Assembly: GCF_022346605.1 (NCBI RefSeq)
Contig: NZ_JAKRNT010000006.1
Span: forward strand, 1 to 64,000
DNA from: Sporosarcina sp. ACRSL
GTDB lineage: Bacteria > Bacillota > Bacilli > Bacillales_A > Planococcaceae
Length of the DNA: 64,000 bases
Direction of reading: 5' to 3'
Part shown: piece after piece, positions 58,344 through 64,000 of the stretch
Layout: each line of letters begins with the position of its first letter
How positions within the stretch are numbered: position 1 is the stretch's first letter
The notes under the pieces: generated by a model
Seen by the model: the letters and a program-made list of their open reading frames with translations, nothing else
Told to the model about the DNA's origin: nothing
The model's database searches: none
Position numbers and translations under genes: made by a program

Positions 58344-59957
58344 TCAACCTCCAATTCCAAGCTTCTTCGTAATCTTCGTCAATCGGTCGCCGAACAACTT
58401 TTGTGCAAGCCCGGATTTTAACGACAGTATACCGTAGACCACCGCTCCGACAAACGCACAGATTAAGACATAAAGCAACGCCTGCATCTTGCCTTCGACA
58501 GGACTTATGGCAAGAAGACCTTTTAAAGTAGCGTAAACGGCAATAAGCATTATCACATTGAAAATCCCTATGAGGATCAAACGCCTAAATACCATTCTCG
58601 AACGATAATGAAGAACTCTTGAGATGACATATATATTGATTCCAACAGCAACCCCATATCCGATTGCCGTAGCAGCTATTGCCCCATTCACTTCAAAGAG
58701 TTTAATGAGAGGGATGTTCAAAATCATTTTAAATAATAATCCTGTAAGTGATGTGAATATAATCCATTTATGTCTATCGATACCCTGAAGGATAGCGGCT
58801 GTCACGGAGTATAATCCGAACAGGATCGCAACCGGAGCATATGTCGCCAACACATCTGCACCAATCGGATTTTCACTATAAAAGAATGTATAGAATTCAT
58901 CCGAGAGTACAATCAATCCAAGCACTATCGGAATGGTTAAGTAGAGCATAATTTGAAATGTTTGATCGAGTGATCGTGTTATCCCTTTCTGATCCTTCTT
59001 CGTATAGTAACTTGTAATGACAGGAATTAAAGCCATTGAAAAACCAGTTGCAACCATTACAGGAATCATTACCAACTTATGAGTTAAAAAGTTAAGCATT
59101 GTAAAATACATACTTGAATTTGATACACCGATTGATTTCATCGCGTTGTTAAATGTAATCATATCTACAAATTGATATAAAGGATTAATTACACCGACAA
59201 GAACGAAGGGGATTGTATAACCTATCACTTCTTTATACATATCAATAAAACTAATATTACTTGCTGGGGGGCTGCTCTCATATAGTTGGTTGAACTCTGG
59301 TTTGTATTTTAACCAATACTTATATAAAACAACAAGACCTGCCAACGCACCTATGAAAGCGGCAAATACAGCGAAGTTCACAGCAGTACGTGGCGATAAA
59401 TCCAAAACATTTACTACAAGATATGCCCCTAGTAAAACTACAATAATTCTAACAATTTGTTCAACAAGCTGAGATACAGAAGTCGGTTCAAATTTCTGAT
59501 TACCTTGAAGATATCCACGAACAATACTCATGAGTGGGACAACAAGCAATGCATAACTTACCCAACGGATTACTGATGTAACCTCTGCAATTGTAAATTC
59601 CTCTTCATTATCAGCTATGACAAGATGAGCAATCGGTTCAGCCAAGAAAAAGAGAACTAGGAATGAGAGTAAGCCGGATACTGCCATGACAAGCATCCCA
59701 GATTTCATCAACTTCCTACCTGTCGCATAATCCCCAACTGCATTATATTTTGAAACGAATTTTGAAATAGCAAGTGGTGCTCCAGAAATCGCGACTGCCA
59801 AGGCTAAATTATATGGAATATAAGCATATTGATACAACCCGATATTCTCTTCACCGACAATCGCATAAAAGGGAATGACATATAAAAGACCGAGCGCCTT
59901 CGATAAAAAGAGGCCGATCGTTAAAATAGCGGTGCCTTTCACAAGGTTAGATGACAT
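58344..59957 (-). CDS. ytgP: Polysaccharide/lipid II flippase-like protein YtgP (MOP family)
   Basis: A 537-residue membrane protein with fourteen predicted hydrophobic segments of the MOP/PST superfamily. B. subtilis YtgP (MurJ) flips lipid II across the membrane, and SpoVB is its sporulation paralogue; length and position favour YtgP. N-terminal GTAILTIGLFLSKALGLLYV is typical. I chose ATG 59957 after GGAAGGAT. The gene precedes rsuA and is divergent from ytfP. Confidence 0.92.
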   Translation of the reverse strand: MSSNLVKGTAILTIGLFLSKALGLLYVIPFYAIVGEENIGLYQYAYIPYNLALAVAISGAPLAISKFVSKYNAVGDYATGRKLMKSGMLVMAVSGLLSFLVLFFLAEPIAHLVIADNEEEFTIAEVTSVIRWVSYALLVVPLMSIVRGYLQGNQKFEPTSVSQLVEQIVRIIVVLLGAYLVVNVLDLSPRTAVNFAVFAAFIGALAGLVVLYKYWLKYKPEFNQLYESSPPASNISFIDMYKEVIGYTIPFVLVGVINPLYQFVDMITFNNAMKSIGVSNSSMYFTMLNFLTHKLVMIPVMVATGFSMALIPVITSYYTKKDQKGITRSLDQTFQIMLYLTIPIVLGLIVLSDEFYTFFYSENPIGADVLATYAPVAILFGLYSVTAAILQGIDRHKWIIFTSLTGLLFKMILNIPLIKLFEVNGAIAATAIGYGVAVGINIYVISRVLHYRSRMVFRRLILIGIFNVIMLIAVYATLKGLLAISPVEGKMQALLYVLICAFVGAVVYGILSLKSGLAQKLFGDRLTKITKKLGIGG

Positions 59958-60108
59958 GTTTGATCCTTCCAATCTTTAAAACTGCTCAACAAAGCTACTT
60001 ATCAGTTTACCCGCAGATGTTACTTTTCACAATGATTAACGAGCACATCGAATGTTTTTCAGGCACTTCATTGTATAATGGAGAAAAACTGAAAGTGTGG
60101 TTCCATAT

Positions 60109-61377
60109 ATGTATGACGTCATAATCATCGGTGGGGGTCCCTCTGGACTGATGGCCTCAATCGCAGCAGCAGAACATGGAGGTAAAGTTCTCCTTCTGGA
60201 CAAAGGAAAAAAGCTTGGAAATAAATTATCAATATCGGGTGGCGGCCGGTGTAATGTGACGAACCGATTGCCGCTTGAAGAAATTGTGAAGAACATCCCA
60301 GGGAACGGAAGATTTTTATACGGACCATTTTCTGTCTTCAACAATGAGGATATTATCGCATTTTTCGAAGGGCTCGGCGTGCCGTTGAAGGAGGAAGATC
60401 ACGGCAGGATGTTCCCCGTGTCAAATAAAGCGAAAGACGTCGTCAATGCGCTGCTTTCCGAAATGGAACGATTGCACGTGGAAGTTAGATTGTCGACCCG
60501 CGTGAAAAAATTATTGATGGATGACGAACGAATTTTAGGAGTGCGGCTGGAAGATGGCGAAGAAATCCGTTCCAATGCGGTTGTTGTTGCTGTTGGCGGA
60601 AAGGCAGTTCCTCAAACAGGTAGTACAGGAGACGGCTATCCATGGGCAGAGAAGGCAGGTCATACGGTGACCCAGCTGTATCCGACAGAAGTTCCGTTAT
60701 TATCCGATGAACCATTTATCCAATCTAAGGAGCTGCAAGGACTCGCATTGCGGGATGTTGCTGTTTCTGTATTAAATGCGAAAGGAAAGACCCTTATTAC
60801 CCATCAGATGGACATGCTGTTCACCCACTTTGGATTGAGCGGACCCGCGATATTGCGATGCAGCCAATTTGTCGTGAAGGAGCGAATGAAAAACAGTGGG
60901 AAGCCCGTTGACATGCGGATTGATTCCCTCCCTTCAATGAATGAAGAAAAAGCTTTCCAAATGATTCACGCGAAGTTAAAAGAGGATCCAAAGAAAGCGG
61001 TAAAGAATAGCTTAAAAGGAATTGCACCGGAACGATGGCTGCTGTTTTTATTTGAAAGAGCCGGAATTGACGAAGGCGATATTGGAGCCGGTCTTTCCAA
61101 TGAAAAGATCCGAAAGCTTGCAGGCTTACTGAAAGGTTTTCCAATGACCGTGAACGGTACACAGCCGATTGAAAAGGCATTCGTCACGGGCGGCGGTGTT
61201 TCAACGAAAGAAATCGAGCCGAAAACGATGGCATCGCGAAAAAAGGATGGGCTTTATTTCTGTGGAGAAATATTGGATATCCATGGTTACACAGGCGGTT
61301 ATAATATTACATCCGCTCTCGTTACAGGGCGGATTGCAGGAATGAACGCCGGAGCATTTGCGAGAAATGAAGGATAA
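60109..61377 (+). CDS. ytfP: HI0933-family flavoprotein YtfP
   Basis: A 422-residue FAD-dependent oxidoreductase-like protein of the HI0933/BaiN family. The Rossmann motif [13 protein letters not shown] starts at residue 5, followed by [11 protein letters not shown] and, near the end, [14 protein letters not shown] and [14 protein letters not shown], all family hallmarks. The reaction is unknown. I chose ATG 60109; GTG 60097 is possible. TATAAT at 60074 is a likely -10. It is the last core gene before the cassette-like region. Confidence 0.92.
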   Translation: MYDVIIIGGGPSGLMASIAAAEHGGKVLLLDKGKKLGNKLSISGGGRCNVTNRLPLEEIVKNIPGNGRFLYGPFSVFNNEDIIAFFEGLGVPLKEEDHGRMFPVSNKAKDVVNALLSEMERLHVEVRLSTRVKKLLMDDERILGVRLEDGEEIRSNAVVVAVGGKAVPQTGSTGDGYPWAEKAGHTVTQLYPTEVPLLSDEPFIQSKELQGLALRDVAVSVLNAKGKTLITHQMDMLFTHFGLSGPAILRCSQFVVKERMKNSGKPVDMRIDSLPSMNEEKAFQMIHAKLKEDPKKAVKNSLKGIAPERWLLFLFERAGIDEGDIGAGLSNEKIRKLAGLLKGFPMTVNGTQPIEKAFVTGGGVSTKEIEPKTMASRKKDGLYFCGEILDIHGYTGGYNITSALVTGRIAGMNAGAFARNEG

Positions 61378-61499
61378 TTAATACAGGCAGATGAAGGAAA
61401 GTAACGGGTTCGGTTGATGGGGAAAAAAGTGCAATTAACAACGTAAATAACAGGTTAATCAGCATCTATTTCAACAGTGAAATACTAAATAAAAATAAG

Positions 61500-61529
61500 T
61501 AAAGCGCTCAGAAATCTGAGCGCTTTTTG
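61500..61529 (+). terminator. ytfP terminator
   Basis: AAAGCGCTCAGA / TCTGAGCGCTTT stem followed by TTTGG, 123 bases past the ytfP stop. Confidence 0.85.
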
Positions 61530-61551
61530 GCGAAATATTCTACTATCCTTA

Positions 61552-61577
61552 TTAAATTAAAGCACCCGTTAGTTTAA
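61552..61577. repeat. Cassette-boundary palindrome A1
   Basis: Arms TTAAATTAA / TTAGTTTAA (one mismatch) around loop AGCACCCG. It marks the left edge of the repeat-punctuated array, 157 bases beyond the 3' end of the VOC gene. The rest of 61578-61733 holds no gene. Confidence 0.75.
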
Positions 61578-61733
61578 GTACAATGTTTCACAAAGTGTTA
61601 TTGATTCCCAGTTTTTTAATTACTAAAATACTTAATATTAAAGTTAATCCTGTAAGAATTGTTGGATAAAAGCCGCCTTTGAAAATAGGAGCCTACGTTT
61701 GAAATAGGCCCCAGGTTTTTCTAATTAATGTTT

Positions 61734-62204
61734 TTAAGGCTCCCAGATTTCTAACATATTCCCATCTGGATCGCAAAATTTAAAGTTAGATCCCAAAGAC
61801 CTATTTTCTGGAATTACGGATACGATGTTTACTCCGTTTTCCTTAAAACGATTGTACATTTCTTGGATACGAGGAGTAATAAAACAAGCTATAGGGTGTC
61901 GATCGCTGCTGCCAACCGTAAAACCTAAAATCTCGGCTCCTCCCTTTGCTGTCACAAGGAATATAGCTGGCACCGTTTGCCTTAGACCTGGTCCAGAGAA
62001 ATTCCCTTTATTATCAGGAAATCTTAAGATCGATACTTGCATCCCCGGCTTAACAGGATTATGGTTTGTAGGTTCACAACCTAAATTTTTTTGATACCAT
62101 TTAATGGACTCGTAAACGTCTTTAACGGGAATGTAAATACAAGTTACGCCTGTAATGTCTTCTTCCAGTTTCTCCTCTAATTTGATTTCTTTATTAATAT
62201 TCAT
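61734..62204 (-). CDS. VOC/glyoxalase-family protein
   Basis: A 156-residue vicinal-oxygen-chelate protein with the two-module beta-alpha-beta fold: ITGVTCIYIPVKDVYESIKW, and near the end FKFCDPDGNMLEIWEP, which carries the C-terminal metal-site glutamate. Such orphan VOC proteins include antibiotic-resistance and dioxygenase-like enzymes; the substrate is unknown. It starts at ATG 62204 with GGGAGAAA. It is alone between boundary repeats and is a typical cargo type of gene-cassette arrays. Confidence 0.82.
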   Translation of the reverse strand: MNINKEIKLEEKLEEDITGVTCIYIPVKDVYESIKWYQKNLGCEPTNHNPVKPGMQVSILRFPDNKGNFSGPGLRQTVPAIFLVTAKGGAEILGFTVGSSDRHPIACFITPRIQEMYNRFKENGVNIVSVIPENRSLGSNFKFCDPDGNMLEIWEP

Positions 62205-62225
62205 TTTCTTATTTCTCCCTTCTCA

Positions 62226-62253
62226 TTTTAATCACCCTCCTGCCTAGTTTTAT
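62226..62253. repeat. Degenerate cassette palindrome B0
   Basis: TTTTAATCA-CCCTCCTGCC-TAGTTTTAT, similar in layout and loop to B3 (TTCAACTCA-CCCTGCTGCG-TTAGTTAAA). It lies just before the VOC gene. Confidence 0.45.
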
Positions 62254-62278
62254 TCTTTATTAACCTTAATACTCCCTC

Positions 62279-62366
62279 TTCAACTAAACTGCTCCGTTAG
62301 TTGAACAAGAAAAAAGAGCCGTTAAAGCAGGTTAACGATCTTTAAGTAAAGCACCCTTTAGTTGGA
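62279..62366. repeat. Cassette-boundary doublet B1-A2
   Basis: B1 (62279-62305) has perfect 9-base arms TTCAACTAA / TTAGTTGAA around ACTGCTCCG. A smaller palindrome CGTTAA-AGCAGG-TTAACG follows at 62320-62337, then A2 (62341-62366), TTTAAGTAA-AGCACCCT-TTAGTTGGA. The 88-base unit separates the VOC and GNAT genes. Confidence 0.8.
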
Positions 62367-62403
62367 CAAGAAAAGATTATTGTAATGATAAATACGAAAC
62401 AGA

Positions 62404-62904
62404 CTATATTTTATAAAATGATAATGTACGCCCAGCATATTCCCTATCGCCAATATACTCAAATCCAAGTTTATCAATTACTTTCTTCGACTTGCTATTA
62501 TCAGTTCTAACTCGTGCCATTAATTTATCAATCCTAATATAGTTAAATGCATATTTAATCACTTCATTCCCCGCTTCCGTCGCATATCCTTTACCCCAAA
62601 ACTTTGGGTCAAGCAGATAAATAATTTCTATATCCTCTGTGTCATCAATGTACCTCAAACCACAATGCCCCATAATTTCTTCATTAGTTTTATTTATTAC
62701 TGCCCAGACACCAAAATTATGTTTAGTCCAATGTTCTATAATTTTATTTAGATATGCCTCTGCCTCTTCGAAAGACATACCTTTTCCTATTCCAAGCCAT
62801 TCTCCCACTTCATTTTTCTTAACTATTTCATAGTATTCCTTCATATCTCTATTAGAGAATTTTCTCATAATAAGTCGTTTGGTAATAATGTCATTACTAC
62901 TCAT
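62404..62904 (-). CDS. GNAT acetyltransferase (RimJ/RimL-like)
   Basis: A 166-residue N-acetyltransferase with RLIMRKFSNRDMKEYYEIVK at the start, the acetyl-CoA loop DPKFWGKGYATEAGNEVIKY (about 97-116) and VIDKLGFEYIG near the end. The acceptor is unknown; relatives act on ribosomal proteins or small amines. The gene is AT-rich and alone between boundary repeats. A TATGAT box sits 17 bases from TTCAAG of repeat B2 upstream. Confidence 0.88.
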   Translation of the reverse strand: MSSNDIITKRLIMRKFSNRDMKEYYEIVKKNEVGEWLGIGKGMSFEEAEAYLNKIIEHWTKHNFGVWAVINKTNEEIMGHCGLRYIDDTEDIEIIYLLDPKFWGKGYATEAGNEVIKYAFNYIRIDKLMARVRTDNSKSKKVIDKLGFEYIGDREYAGRTLSFYKI

Positions 62905-62944
62905 CTAAACAACCCCTTTTATCATACTGACTTTCAGATTCTTC

Positions 62945-63019
62945 TTGAATTAACCTGTTGCGTTCGTTCAATAAGTAAAAGTTTACACCCTACTTGAAGT
63001 AAAGCACCCTTTAGTTTAA
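62945..63019. repeat. Cassette-boundary doublet B2-A3
   Basis: B2 (62945-62971) is TTGAATTAA-CCTGTTGCG-TTCGTTCAA; A3 (62994-63019) is TTGAAGTAA-AGCACCCT-TTAGTTTAA. The 75-base unit separates the GNAT gene from the next small gene. Confidence 0.8.
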
Positions 63020-63048
63020 TACTTCTCCATTTTGAATGTGTAGTGATC

Positions 63049-63337
63049 TCACCTCGACCACTGAGAGATTACTTCAATTTCATAGTGTTCTAAATCATCT
63101 TTAGACAATTTGGATTTTAAATACATTTCAACTTCAGATATCATTTTTATTGAATACATCTATCCATATAATTGAATCAATACCATCCATTTGAGTGCTA
63201 TTCACATCATAATTATCAAACAATGAGCTTAAAACCCGCTCTGTACTATATGGCTCCTTTTGCACATACCAAAATACTAAAGACATTACTATCAAACTCG
63301 CAATAATTAGTGTTGCAAGTTTTCTTTTAACACACAT
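63049..63337 (-). pseudogene. Small membrane-anchored protein, frameshifted
   Basis: The frame from ATG 63337 encodes 67 residues with a membrane segment (KLATLIIASLIVMSLVFWYV) and stops at 63134. A shift of one base in the run around 63140-63146 opens a second frame that continues with KMISEVEMYLKSKLSKDD and ends at a stop at 63049-63051, so the original protein had about 95 residues. Either the gene is decaying or the A-run was misread. The family is unknown. GAAGGTG precedes the ATG. Confidence 0.6.
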
Positions 63338-63406
63338 ATATTTTTCACCTTCTTTAGTTATTTATCACATCTGGCCCGGTTGTTGTAAACGAGTTAGAGA
63401 ACACTC

Positions 63407-63467
63407 TTCAACTCACCCTGCTGCGTTAGTTAAAAAACTCCGTATGACTATACTTCTATTTAGTTGG
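63407..63467. repeat. Cassette-boundary doublet B3-A4 (A4 degenerate)
   Basis: B3 (63407-63434) is TTCAACTCA-CCCTGCTGCG-TTAGTTAAA. A half-preserved A copy ending TTTAGTTGG (63459-63467) follows at the spacing seen in the other doublets. It separates the last small gene from the recombinase. Confidence 0.6.
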
Positions 63468-63501
63468 CAATAATCCCTTTTATATTACTCTCTTAGGGGG
63501 A

Positions 63502-64000
63502 ATGAAATTGTTATTGTCAAAAGCATGGTCTTCGTTTGAAGCTGATAAACGGATAGAGGGTTTTTCACCACGAACGTTGAAGGCCTATCAATTACAGTCT
63601 ACGTTACTAATCGGTTATTTTAAGGATGTAGAGATGGAATTGCTGGATACGAATCAACTGAAGGAATACCTTGCTGTATCGGGCAAGCATTTAAAACCAG
63701 CCAGTCTTGCACATCGTATACGCTTTATGAAATCTTTTTTTCGTTGGTCTCATGAAGAAGGCTACCTGAGTAAGAATCCAACTTCCAAGATTAAAGATCT
63801 CCCAAAGTCGGTAAGCGGATACCCAAGTATTTAACCGAACGAGAGATAGAACACCTTCGTGAATCCTGTCATACCTCAATAGAAAAAGCGATTTTTGAAT
63901 TCATGTTTTCTACAGGTTGTCGAATTGGAGAAATAGTTGCGTTAGAAAAGAACAATATTAATTGGACCAACCAATCCGCGATCGTTAGAGGAAAAGGGGA
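63502..64000 (+). pseudogene. Tyrosine recombinase (XerC-like), frameshifted and cut by window end
   Basis: The first frame (63502-63834) encodes a core-binding SAM-like domain (WSSFEADKRIEGFSPRTLKA, RIRFMKSFFRWSHEEGYLS). It then loses register at CCCAAAGTC (63801-63809): restoring one A gives LPKVGKRIPKYLTEREIEHL and the catalytic domain continues in the other frame with FSTGCRIGEIVAL, which holds the first catalytic arginine, to the window end. It is either a pseudogene, a programmed shift or a sequencing error. It directly follows the repeat array on the opposite strand to the cassette genes. A GGGGG run abuts the ATG; TTG 63508 is an alternative start. Confidence 0.8.

Noticed and set aside
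61552..63467. CRISPR array
   Set aside because: The repeats are palindromic but irregularly spaced around genes, with no uniform spacers and no cas genes.

Overview
The window reads as a chromosomal segment of a low-to-medium GC, spore-forming Firmicute, most likely a member of the Planococcaceae (Sporosarcina-like). The evidence is an alpha/beta-type small acid-soluble spore protein gene, a tyrosyl-tRNA T-box leader, AGGAGG-type ribosome binding sites with frequent TTG/GTG starts, and gene order that follows the Bacillus subtilis ytxK-tpx-sppA-mbcS-sspA-thiI-nifZ-ezrA-rpsD-tyrS-acsA-acuABC-ccpA-aroA-ytxGH-murC-sftA-ytpR-ytnP-trmB-pepV-ytgP-ytfP neighbourhood. The species call is inference; no 16S gene is present.

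Layout. 0-10.6 kb holds minus-strand core genes: YtxK, Tpx, an RDD protein and SppA behind a sigma-W-like promoter, a RarD-type transporter, an MbcS-type acyl-CoA synthetase, SspA, ThiI, a cysteine desulfurase that probably feeds ThiI, and EzrA. 10.8-17.2 kb holds a free methionine sulfoxide reductase, an AT-rich MFS/LysR pair bracketed by two inverted copies of a GC-rich intergenic repeat, a methionine gamma-lyase-like enzyme and a GGDEF protein. 17.3-18.2 kb is rpsD with a probable S4 leader. 18.2-23.6 kb is accessory: a 1018-residue secreted Ig-like repeat protein flanked by decayed gene pieces, then a GC-rich peptidase E-like gene and a DUF1801 protein. 23.7-30 kb holds an acyl-CoA ligase, the LigD/Ku end-joining pair, and tyrS with its T-box. 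30-38.6 kb holds a class A PBP, acsA, acuABC and ccpA. 38.8-61.4 kb is cell-wall, division and housekeeping material: DAHP synthase/chorismate mutase, an FtsA-like protein with a non-standard start codon, YtxH/YtxG, MurC, SftA, YtpR, YtpQ, peptidases, YtnP, TrmB, D-amino acid transaminase, PepV, RsuA, YtgP and YtfP.

The right end (61.5-64 kb) differs. Three short orphan minus-strand genes (VOC, GNAT, and a small membrane-anchored protein that is frameshifted) are separated by doublets of a 26-28 bp imperfect palindrome, and the array abuts a frameshifted tyrosine recombinase that runs off the window. This looks like a cassette array with recombination-site-like repeats and is the most interesting structure in the window.

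How the genes work together. AcsA activates acetate; AcuA (acetyltransferase) and AcuC (deacetylase) are expected to switch it off and on, with CcpA, the carbon catabolite regulator, encoded next door. NifS-type desulfurase supplies sulfur to ThiI for tRNA thiolation. EzrA, the FtsA-like protein, SftA, MurC, the PBP and YtgP all concern division and envelope synthesis. LigD and Ku form the two-component end-joining repair system. Dispersed intergenic repeats of at least four kinds (GC-rich palindromes, a multi-hairpin element, 21-bp iterons, and the cassette palindromes) punctuate the core gene order.
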